Positions 6,964 through 14,400 of a stretch of DNA of 15,494 nucleotides are shown piece by piece. A program made the translations under genes and the position numbers. Source of the stretch: Flavobacteriaceae bacterium (lineage in GTDB: Bacteria; Bacteroidota; Bacteroidia; Flavobacteriales; Flavobacteriaceae); NCBI GenBank assembly GCA_013003145.1, contig JABDLH010000215.1, forward strand, positions 1-15,494. The letters run 5' to 3'. Position 1 is the first letter of the stretch; each line of letters begins with the position of its first letter. The notes under the pieces are model-generated. The model was given only the letters and a program-made list of their open reading frames with translations. It made no database searches and was not told the origin of the DNA.

Positions 6964-8751
6964 TTAATGAAAACGATCATAAACGATCCGGGCTTTAGCT
7001 TTTCCTATAGCCTGGGACAGGTCTTCAAAGGAAGCTTCTTTTACCCTTTTTACAGACCTGAAATTTTTAAGCAGGGCACTGGCAGTCTTTTCCCCTATCC
7101 CATCTATGGCCTCAAGTTCGGAAGAAATTGCGGTTTTACTGCGTTTGTTACGATGAAACTTGATCCCAAACCTGTGGGCTTCGTTCCTCGCTGTCTGTAT
7201 GATCTTCAGGGTTTCCGATTTTTTGTCCAGGTAAAGAGGAACCGGGTCATCCGGGAAATAGATCTCCTCCAGTCGCTTGGCGATACCAATGATGGCGATG
7301 GTACCCCGGAGACCTAAAATTTCCAGGCTCTTCAGAGCAGCGGAAAGTTGCCCCTTCCCCCCATCGATGACAATCAGTTGCGGCAGCTCTTCTCCTTCAT
7401 CCAGCATCCGCCTGTACCGTCTGAATACCACCTCCTCCATGGAGGCATAATCATCCGGCCCGGTAACCGTCTTGATCTTAAAATGCCGGTATTCTTTTTT
7501 TGAGGGTTTGCCATCCCGGAACACAACACAGGCAGCAACCGGGTTAGTACCCTGTATATTTGAGTTATCAAAGCACTCCAGGTGCCTGGGTTCCTTGGAA
7601 AGTCGCAGGTCTTTCTTCATCTGCGCCATGATCCGCTTGGTGTGCCTGTCAGGATCTATGATTTTGATCTGGTTAAACCTGTCCTGCCTGAAGTAACGGG
7701 CGTTTCGCTGGGAGAGATCCAGGATCAATTTTTTATCACCCAGTTTGGGCACTGTGACTTTTATGTCCGGGCTTACCTCTACAGGGAAGGGCACATAGAT
7801 CTCGCGGGAGTTTGAATCAAATCGCTGCCGTATTTCCGTAATGGCCAAGGTCAGCAATTCTTCATCGGATTCATCCAACTTTTTTTTCAGCTCTATGGTA
7901 TGGGACCTGATGATAGCCCCATGAGCAAGTTGCAGGAAATTGACGTAGGCAAAAGCTTCATCTGAAACGATAGTAAAAACGTCCACGTTCGTGATCTTAG
8001 GGTTGACGATTGTGCTTTTTGCCTGGTAATTTTCCAGGACGTCTATTTTGTCTTTTAATCGTTGGGCAGCCTCGAACTCCATGGCCTCAGCCCTGGCCTT
8101 CATCTCTTTTTTTAGGTATTGAAGGGCGAACTTAAAATTTCCTTTCAGGATCTGGCGGATGTCTTCTATCTGCTGGTTGTAGGCCTGCTCTGACTGCAGT
8201 CCTTCACAAGGCCCCAGGCAATTCCCCAGGTGGTATTCCAGGCAGACCTTATATTTCCCGGCCTGTATCTTCTCCTCGGAGAGATCATAATTACAGGTGC
8301 GCAGGGGGTATACGCTTTTTATGAGTTCCAGCAGCGTTTTTACGGTTTTCATACTGGTATAGGGTCCGTAGTATTCAGAGCCGTCCCGGATCAGCTTCCG
8401 GGTTGGGAAGACTCTTGGAAATCTTTCATTTTTAATACAAATCCAGGGATACGACTTATCGTCCTTCAACAATACATTGTAGCGCGGACGATATTTCTTG
8501 ATCAGGTTATTTTCAAGCAGCAGTGCATCGGATTCTGTAGGCACTACAATATGCCTGATGGTGTCGATCTTCCGAACCATTACCTTGGTCTTACCGTAAG
8601 CATGGGTCTTGGTAAAATATGAAGCTACCCGCTTTTTAAGGTTCTTTGCCTTACCCACATAGAGAATCTTACCATCCTTGTCGTAGAATTGGTAGACCCC
8701 CGGACCGTTAGGCAGGGTACTCACTTGGATATCAATCGGGATTTCGGGCAT
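6964..8751 (-). CDS. uvrC: UvrABC excinuclease subunit C
   Basis: This 595-residue nuclease makes both incisions around a DNA lesion in nucleotide excision repair after UvrA and UvrB have located it. Domains in order: GIY-YIG nuclease (about 14-95; GVYQFYD, LYVGKAKNLKKRV, catalytic Glu80 in LLLENNL) for the 3' cut; a cysteine-rich segment with Cys153, Cys170, Cys178 and Cys182 matching the reported iron-sulfur cluster cysteines of UvrC; the UVR helix motif (about 205-240) that binds UvrB; an RNase H-like nuclease for the 5' cut with Asp395 (CFDNSNIQG), Asp463 (VIDGGKGQL) and His526 (NEAHRF); and a C-terminal helix-hairpin-helix region (about 545-595). All key residues are present. It is the first gene of a pair with the patatin-like protein and has a recognisable promoter. 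Confidence 0.98.
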   Translation of the reverse strand: MPEIPIDIQVSTLPNGPGVYQFYDKDGKILYVGKAKNLKKRVASYFTKTHAYGKTKVMVRKIDTIRHIVVPTESDALLLENNLIKKYRPRYNVLLKDDKSYPWICIKNERFPRVFPTRKLIRDGSEYYGPYTSMKTVKTLLELIKSVYPLRTCNYDLSEEKIQAGKYKVCLEYHLGNCLGPCEGLQSEQAYNQQIEDIRQILKGNFKFALQYLKKEMKARAEAMEFEAAQRLKDKIDVLENYQAKSTIVNPKITNVDVFTIVSDEAFAYVNFLQLAHGAIIRSHTIELKKKLDESDEELLTLAITEIRQRFDSNSREIYVPFPVEVSPDIKVTVPKLGDKKLILDLSQRNARYFRQDRFNQIKIIDPDRHTKRIMAQMKKDLRLSKEPRHLECFDNSNIQGTNPVAACVVFRDGKPSKKEYRHFKIKTVTGPDDYASMEEVVFRRYRRMLDEGEELPQLIVIDGGKGQLSAALKSLEILGLRGTIAIIGIAKRLEEIYFPDDPVPLYLDKKSETLKIIQTARNEAHRFGIKFHRNKRSKTAISSELEAIDGIGEKTASALLKNFRSVKRVKEASFEDLSQAIGKAKARIVYDRFH

Positions 8752-8770
8752 TCAATACGGTAGTGTCTTA

Positions 8771-8801
8771 CAAATATAACTACAAAGAATATAGCTAAAA
8801 A
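8771..8801 (-). promoter_or_regulatory. candidate promoter of uvrC
   Basis: On the minus strand TATATTTG (8771-8778) is an exact TAnnTTTG -7 box. A TTTTT element (8797-8801) lies 18 nt further upstream as a weak -33 box. The predicted start leaves a leader of about 12 nt before the uvrC ATG. I see no LexA-like site near it. Confidence 0.5.
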
Positions 8802-8937
8802 CGTATTTAGGCTCCAAAATTTTAGGTTGATTTAAATAAAAAAATCAGTTCCAGTCAGCGCCGTGACAAAGTTTGTAGCCTCAACATTCTCAGCACTTTT
8901 GGAGCTTTTGACAGGCTGTATCTGTTAAAAATCAGCT

Positions 8938-8979
8938 AAAAATGTGTTGTTTATCGAGAAAAATGTGCTGTTTATGGAG
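8938..8979. repeat. 21-bp tandem direct repeat, two copies
   Basis: Two adjoining units, 8938-8958 and 8959-8979, share 19 of 21 bases. Each reads AAAAATGTG, then T or C, then TGTTTAT, then C or G, then GAG. A 21-bp period equals two helical turns, so both copies face the same side of the helix, as expected for a dimeric regulator that binds direct repeats. A partial related sequence (CTAAAAATG) marks the left edge. Confidence 0.7.
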
Positions 8980-9027
8980 TAGAATTGAATTTTTTGATTA
9001 TTTTTCTATCGTCAAAAACCTTCATCT

Positions 9028-9114
9028 ATGGATAACTATTTAATAACACTGGGCATGTATTTGATGTTAATGCTGTTCTTTAAAATTTACTTTGCCGTTG
9101 CGGCCAAAGATTAA
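9028..9114 (+). CDS. possible 28-residue membrane microprotein
   Basis: An ATG at 9028 opens 28 codons ending in TAA at 9112-9114. The predicted peptide starts MDNYLITLG, has a hydrophobic core rich in Leu, Met and Phe (YLMLMLFFKIYFAVA, about residues 11-25) and ends AAKD, which fits a single membrane-spanning segment. It lies 49 nt downstream of the tandem repeat and 45 nt upstream of the folate cyclo-ligase start. I do not recognise the peptide. A TATTTTTC sequence at 8999-9006 resembles a -7 box with one mismatch. A chance ORF of this size in AT-rich DNA is quite possible, and no conservation could be examined. Confidence 0.3.
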   Translation: MDNYLITLGMYLMLMLFFKIYFAVAAKD

Positions 9115-9159
9115 CATCATAAAATAAGTTCCCCGTTCTACACCCGTTCCCTCCCTCTC

Positions 9160-9726
9160 ATGTTAAAAAAAGGGCTTAGGAATCATTACACCCAACTCAG
9201 GATGAGCATGGATACCGAAGTACTGGATAAAGCCAGTCTTTCGCTAGCCAACCAATTGCTGAAAATCCCGATATGGGACTACGAGTATTATCATCTCTTC
9301 CTGCAGATCGCAGAGAAAAAAGAGATAGACACCTCATATATACTCACCTTGTTACAAGGCAGGGATAAAGAGGTGGTCATCCCCCGGATGGGCGCAAATA
9401 ATCACTTAGAACATCTCTTACTTACGGATAATACCCGGATTGCTAAGAACAAATGGAATATCCCTGAACCCTTGAACGGACTGCAGGTTCCGGTTGAGCA
9501 AATCGACGTAGTATTTATCCCGCTATTGGCTTTTGATGAGAAAGGTCACAGGGTGGGGTATGGAAAAGGCTTTTATGATATTTTCCTGTCCGCTTGCAGA
9601 CCGGACACTCTAAAAATAGGGCTCTCCTTATTTGAGGCAATTCCTGTCATTTCCGATATTGAAGAAACGGACATTCCCCTGGACTACTGTGTAACCCCTG
9701 GAAAGATCTATGACTTTACTTCCTGA
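9160..9726 (+). CDS. 5-formyltetrahydrofolate cyclo-ligase
   Basis: This 188-residue protein matches the 5-FTHF cyclo-ligase (methenyltetrahydrofolate synthetase) family, which uses ATP to turn 5-formyltetrahydrofolate into 5,10-methenyltetrahydrofolate and so returns it to the one-carbon pool. The N-terminal KKGLRNHY (3-10) is the usual basic start motif. VVFIPLLAFDEKGHRVGYGKGFYD at 117-140, given here in pieces as LLAFDEKGHR and VGYGKGFYD, contains the family's ATP-binding signature. Length is typical. It is the only long plus-strand gene in the window, divergent from uvrC. Its last 19 bases overlap the end of lspA on the other strand, with no terminator visible between them. No clear promoter was found near its start; it may share a transcript with the small ORF at 9028-9114. 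Confidence 0.94.
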   Translation: MLKKGLRNHYTQLRMSMDTEVLDKASLSLANQLLKIPIWDYEYYHLFLQIAEKKEIDTSYILTLLQGRDKEVVIPRMGANNHLEHLLLTDNTRIAKNKWNIPEPLNGLQVPVEQIDVVFIPLLAFDEKGHRVGYGKGFYDIFLSACRPDTLKIGLSLFEAIPVISDIEETDIPLDYCVTPGKIYDFTS

Positions 9727-10343
9727 TCCTCCGAAGTACCGAATGCCTTTTTATTGAATACGATCAATATACCAACCCCGGTACTGATCGCTGTATCTGC
9801 AATATTAAAGACCGGTTCAAAAAACCTGAAAATCTGTCCACCGACTAGCGGAACCCATTCCGGCCACCGGGTATCGATGATGGGAAAATATAGCATATCC
9901 ACAACCTTGCCGTAAAAAAGTCCGCCATAAGGTTCGGAAGTAAAGAGCGTGGCCACCTGGTTGCTGCTGTCGTTAAATATAAGCCCGTAAAACAAGGAAT
10001 CGATGATATTTCCAAAGGCACCGGCAAAGATCAGGGATACTGCGAAGATCAAGGTTCTCGAAGCTCCTTTCCGTATGATGTCATACAACCAGTACCCGAT
10101 CCCCACGATCGCGAATAGACGGAACACCGTAAGGATCAACTTCCCTGAACTATCGGATATGGGTAGAATATCGCTGAGTTTAGTACCCCATGCAGCCCCC
10201 TCGTTCTCGATAAACAGGATCTTGAACCAGCTGAAAACGGTGACAGACTCACCCAGGATGAAGTTGGTTTTGATATAAATTTTACTGATCTGGTCTACCA
10301 GCAGCACAATGGCTATAAGCAGCAGGGATTTCCTTAAGTTCAT
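9708..10343 (-). CDS. lspA: lipoprotein signal peptidase (signal peptidase II)
   Basis: This 211-residue inner-membrane aspartic protease cleaves the signal peptide of prolipoproteins in front of the lipid-modified cysteine. Visible are the N-terminal membrane helix with VDQISK (Asp17, Lys21), IENEGAAWG at 45-53, GAFGNIIDSLFYG at 108-120 with catalytic Asp115, and FNIADTAISTG at 179-189 with catalytic Asp183. Four hydrophobic segments are present. The two catalytic Asp residues are 68 positions apart, against about 27 in E. coli, owing to an insert (about 121-170) which is usual in Bacteroidota. The window supplies possible substrates, such as the M23 lipoprotein. It is last in the run ileS, DksA-like, secreted protein, lspA, with 32 nt to the gene before it, and overlaps the convergent cyclo-ligase gene by 19 bp. 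Confidence 0.96.
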   Translation of the reverse strand: MNLRKSLLLIAIVLLVDQISKIYIKTNFILGESVTVFSWFKILFIENEGAAWGTKLSDILPISDSSGKLILTVFRLFAIVGIGYWLYDIIRKGASRTLIFAVSLIFAGAFGNIIDSLFYGLIFNDSSNQVATLFTSEPYGGLFYGKVVDMLYFPIIDTRWPEWVPLVGGQIFRFFEPVFNIADTAISTGVGILIVFNKKAFGTSEDQEVKS

Positions 10344-10375
10344 TCAGTGTGGTATAATTGCCGCTAAAATAGGGA

Positions 10376-10996
10376 TTATTCTTTTTTAAACAGGCTGATA
10401 TGCCCCGAGATTGTGCGCAGGAAAAAATGATTTTCCCCCGGGGGTATATTTATCCGGTCCACTATACCATAACTGCTTTCCGCGTCCACCACGCCTTTTG
10501 CATTGACGAGTACAATATCTCCTTGCTGGGTCTGTACGCTGATCGTTCCCTGTACATCCTTTAATGAACAGTTGCCATCGGCCAGTATAACTTCAAAGTT
10601 ACGGTATAGCCCACTGGCAATGACATTACTGCTATTCCCGAAAACCTTTACATTTTTTCCCGGGGGCAGAGCTATCTCCAGGGAAACCGATACTACTTTA
10701 TGGGCTCCGAGCTTATCATTGGGAAACCGGAAATTTGGCTGGAATCCGGCGGCCACTTTAGCGGTCGCCCCATCCCTTTCCAGCTTTAGCGCCAGGACGG
10801 ACTGGTATTCTCCTTCACTTTGAGCAGTAACGCGGATCATATCTGAATCGGCTGTAGAAAGTATTACGCGGTAACTGTGTTGCGCATCGACCAGGAGGTA
10901 AGTGATATCTTTTGCATCCAGGGTTTTAGTCACCTGTTTCTGTGCATGCAAAAGGCCGCACAACAAGCTAAGTACGATGATAGGCAAACTATTCAT
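10376..10996 (-). CDS. secreted beta-rich protein of unknown function (DUF4097-like)
   Basis: This 206-residue protein has a signal peptide (MNSLPIIVLSLLCGLLHA, 1-18) and a mature part full of short alternating strands (SLEIALPPGKNVKVFG, TISVQTQQGDIVLVNAKG, GHISLFKKE). That pattern resembles the beta-helical DUF4097/auto-adhesin group, but I cannot assign a function. The frame is open 20 codons further upstream to an ATG at 11056, but that longer form would read through a terminator hairpin and lose the signal peptide, so the ATG at 10996 is preferred. The start codon lies only 5 nt after the T-run of the terminator behind the DksA-like gene, and I see no promoter in between. Expression by read-through, or from a promoter inside the DksA-like gene, is implied. 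lspA follows after 32 nt. Confidence 0.75.
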   Translation of the reverse strand: MNSLPIIVLSLLCGLLHAQKQVTKTLDAKDITYLLVDAQHSYRVILSTADSDMIRVTAQSEGEYQSVLALKLERDGATAKVAAGFQPNFRFPNDKLGAHKVVSVSLEIALPPGKNVKVFGNSSNVIASGLYRNFEVILADGNCSLKDVQGTISVQTQQGDIVLVNAKGVVDAESSYGIVDRINIPPGENHFFLRTISGHISLFKKE

Positions 10997-11001
10997 AGCA
11001 T

Positions 11002-11024
11002 AAAAAAACGTCCCGAAGGACGTT
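11002..11024 (-). terminator. rho-independent terminator with UUCG tetraloop
   Basis: AACGTCC (11007-11013) pairs with GGACGTT (11018-11024). On the minus strand the loop is TTCG, an extra-stable tetraloop, and the stem is followed by seven T (A-run 11002-11008 on plus, partly shared with the stem). It lies directly behind the DksA-like gene and would end or attenuate the ileS transcript in front of the next gene. Confidence 0.8.
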
Positions 11025-11030
11025 CTCAAC

Positions 11031-11414
11031 TTATTTCTGCATGTTTTTGGCTTCAATGCTCAAGGTCGCGTGCGGAACCAGTTTTAGGCGTTCCCGGTTA
11101 ATGAGTTTACCGGTAACCCTGCAGATACCATAAGTTTTGTTCTCAATACGCATCAAGGCGTTTTTGAGGTCCCTTATAAATTTTTCCTGCCTGATCGCCA
11201 ATTGGGTGTTAGCTTCCTTGCTCATAGTTTCCGACCCCTCTTCAAATGCCTTAAAGGTAGGAGAGGTATCATCTGTACCATTGTTTCCATCGTTCATGTA
11301 GGAACTGCGAAGCAGGTCCAGATGACTCTTTGCTTTTTCTATTTTTTCTTCTATTAGCACTCTGAACTCCTCGAGTTCCTTATCACTGTAGCGCACTTTT
11401 GTATCCTTGTCCAT
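11031..11414 (-). CDS. TraR/DksA-family protein lacking the zinc cysteines
   Basis: This 127-residue protein has the DksA layout: an N-terminal helical part (about 10-95, rich in Glu and Lys, suitable for a coiled coil) and a C-terminal globular motif YGICRVTGKLINRERL...PHATLSIEAK. DksA proteins bind in the secondary channel of RNA polymerase and change promoter choice, often together with ppGpp. The four zinc cysteines of E. coli DksA are replaced by Cys98, Thr101, Ser119 and Ala122, so it should not bind zinc in the usual way, comparable to the zinc-independent DksA2 of Pseudomonas. The coiled-coil tip motif DxxDxA is not evident; an acidic stretch (KAFEEGSETMSKE, 55-67) lies in that region. 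It starts 3 nt after the ileS stop and is clearly in its operon. A UUCG terminator follows. Confidence 0.88.
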   Translation of the reverse strand: MDKDTKVRYSDKELEEFRVLIEEKIEKAKSHLDLLRSSYMNDGNNGTDDTSPTFKAFEEGSETMSKEANTQLAIRQEKFIRDLKNALMRIENKTYGICRVTGKLINRERLKLVPHATLSIEAKNMQK

Positions 11415-11417
11415 AAC

Positions 11418-14400
11418 TCAGTGTTTTTGGATATATAATTTTGTGTTAACCTCATCAAAGGCAATTTCTGTCCCTTGATCCAATTTTTCTTCCATGTTCA
11501 GTTCGGCGGTCAGGGTCTCAGATTTAATATAATTGATATTACTCTCCACTGCCTTTTCCACGAATCCGTCTTTCAGGATTTTCACGTCGATCTTATCTGT
11601 TACCTCGTAGCCGGACTCCTTTCGGAGGTTCTGAATACGATTGACTAATTCCCGGGCGATCCCTTCTTTACGTAGGTCTTCGTCAATGGTAATATCTAAA
11701 GCTACGGTAATTGAGCCGGTGCTGGCTACGAGCCAACCCTCGATATCCTGGGAAGTAATCTCAACTTCATTTAACTGTAAGATAACACTTTTATTATCTA
11801 TCCCTAGGTTTATTTCGCCTATTTGCTCAATTTTCTGGATATCCTCCTGCCCCATAGCAGCAATGGCTGCGGCTATTTTTTTCATCTCCTTACCGAACCT
11901 GGGACCCAGCACTTTAAAATTAGGCTTGATGCTTTTCACCAACACCCCGGAAGCATCGTCCAGTAATTGGATCTCTTTTACATTAACCTCAGATTTTATC
12001 AGCTCCGCCACGGCCTCTATCTCCTGTCGCTGTGTTTCGTGCAACACAGGAATCATGATCTTCTGCAGTGGCTGCCGCACCTTGATCTTTTCTTTCTGCC
12101 GGATAGACAATACCAGTGAGGAGATCTGTTGTGCCTTCTGCATTTTACTTTCCAGTGACTTGTTCACCAGCTCTTCCTGGTAAACCGGGAAATTGGTAAG
12201 GTGCACACTCTCTTCCCTGTCGCTTACCGTCGCCGCTGTCAGGTCAGAATAGAGCCTGTCCATAAAGAAAGGTGCTATCGGCGCCCCTAATTGTGCGATG
12301 GTTTTAAGACAGGTGTATAAGGTCTGGTAGGCAGAAATTTTATCCTGTTGGTAATCCCCTTTCCAGAAACGTCTCCTGCTGAGCCTGACATACCAATTAC
12401 TCAGGTTTTCCTGTACGTAATCCGATATTGCCCTTGCGGCACGTGTGGGTTCGTAGGTTTCGTAGGCATTTTCCACCTCCCTGATCAGGGTATGCAGTTC
12501 GGAAAGGATCCATTGATCTATCTCCGGTCTCTCGTTCAGCGGGATATCTGCCTCTTTATAGGTAAAACTATCTATGTTGGCATAAAGCGCAAAAAAGGCA
12601 TAGGTATTATAAAGTGTCCCGAAAAATTTGCGCTTCACCTCAACGATACCGTCTACATCAAACTTAAGGTTATCCCATGGGTTTGCATTAGAGATCATAT
12701 ACCAACGGGTAGCGTCAGGACCATGCTCATTCATGGTCTCAAATGGATCTACTGCATTTCCCAGTCGTTTAGACATCTTTTTACCTTCCTTATCCAGGAC
12801 AAGGCCGTTAGAGACAACGTTCTTATAAGCTACAGAGTCGAACACCAGGGTGGCGATTGCATGCAGCGTATAAAACCAACCCCTGGTCTGGTCTACCCCT
12901 TCCGCGATGAAATCCGCAGGGAAGGTCTTGCCTTCGTCTATGAGTTCACGGTTTTCAAAAGGATAGTGCCACTGGGCGTAAGGCATGGAACCACTGTCAA
13001 ACCAAACATCGATCAGGTCGCTTTCCCGTCGCATAGGCTTCCCGGAATCGGACAAAAGCACGACCTGGTCCACGATATTCTTATGCAGGTCTATTTTTTC
13101 ATAGTTGGCTGCATCCATGTTTCCGGGTTCAAACCCTTCAAAAATGTCTTTTTCCATCAGCCCTGCCGAAACAGCCTTAGTCATTTCTTCCTTCAGCTCT
13201 GATACAGACCCAATACATTTTACCTCTTTCCCGTCTTCGGTTCTCCAGATCGGAAGGGGTATTCCCCAGTAACGCGAACGTGAAAGGTTCCAGTCGTTGG
13301 CATTGGCAAGCCAGTTGCCAAACCTGCCTTCTCCCGTAGCTTTTGGTTTCCAGTTGATCTCCTGGTTCAGCTGCCACATTCGGTCTTTAACCTCGGTCAC
13401 CTGTATAAACCAGGAGTCCAGCGGATAGTAAAGAATTGGCTTATCTGTACGCCAGCAATTGGGGTAGGTATGCACATATTTCTCTACTTTAAACGCTTTG
13501 TTCTCTTCTTTCAGTTTGATGGCTATCTCCACGTCTACAGAGCGTTCCGGAGCTTCGCCTTCACCGTAATATTCGTTCTTCACATATTTCCCGGCGAGTT
13601 CCTGTAGTTCAGGGCGAAATTTACCCTGCAGATCCACAAGGGGAACAGGGTTACCGTTCTCGTCCTTGACCAGTAAAGGCGGTACAGGCGGTTCTGCCTT
13701 CTGTGCCACCATCATATCGTCTGCCCCGAAAGTAGGCGAGGTATGTACGATACCGGTACCATCTTCGGTAGTGACAAAATCACCGGAGATCACGCGGAAT
13801 GCATTCTCCGCATCCTGGTAAGGAAGTGCGTAAGCTAAGAGTTGTTCGTACCGGATTCCTACCAGTTCTGAGCCGGTAAATGAATCCACTATTTGGTAAG
13901 GAACTTTCTTGGAGTCCGAAGTGAATGTATCAAAAGCCTCTTCTTCTGTAACAGCCTCAAACTTACCAGAGAATACCTGGGACACCAGGTTCTTGGCTAC
14001 CATTACCAGTATAGGCTCATAGGTATACTGGTTAAAACTGCGTACCAAGGCGTACTCTATTTTAGGGCCTACGGTCAGCGCGGTATTAGATGGTAAGGTC
14101 CATGGAGTGGTAGTCCATGCCAGGAAATAAATTTCACCCTGGTATTTCTTTAAGCCTGCAGGAAGGCTGTCTTTAATCGTCCTGAATTGCGCTGTAACGG
14201 TTGTATCCGTGACTTCCTGGTAGGTTCCCGGCTGGTTCAGCTCGTGAGAGCTAAGCCCTGTACCTGCTTTAGGAGAGTAGGGCTGTATGGTATATCCTTT
14301 GTAAATAAGTCCTTTCTCATAGATCTGCTTTAGTAACCACCAGACGGTTTCCATATACTTAGGCTCGTAGGTCACATAAGGATTTTCCATATCTACCCAA

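Larger units (their letters stand above)
8752..9159. other. 408-nt AT-rich stretch between divergent transcripts
   Basis: This stretch separates uvrC (minus) from the folate cyclo-ligase gene (plus). It holds the uvrC promoter at its left end, a 9-bp inverted pair (GCTCCAAAA at 8811-8819 and TTTTGGAGC at 8897-8905), a 21-bp tandem direct repeat at 8938-8979, a possible small ORF at 9028-9114 and, closer to 9160, no clear -7/-33 pair for the cyclo-ligase. Much of it is unassigned. Confidence 0.7.

Noticed and set aside
8811..8905. 9-bp inverted pair GCTCCAAAA / TTTTGGAGC in the 408-nt gene-free stretch
   Set aside because: The arms are 77 nt apart, and a 9-bp match of this kind has a fair chance of occurring by accident in a stretch this long.
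12348..13202. 284-codon plus-strand ORF inside ileS
   Set aside because: It lies wholly opposite the catalytic part of ileS, and its translation shows no domain pattern; long shadow frames are common opposite such genes.
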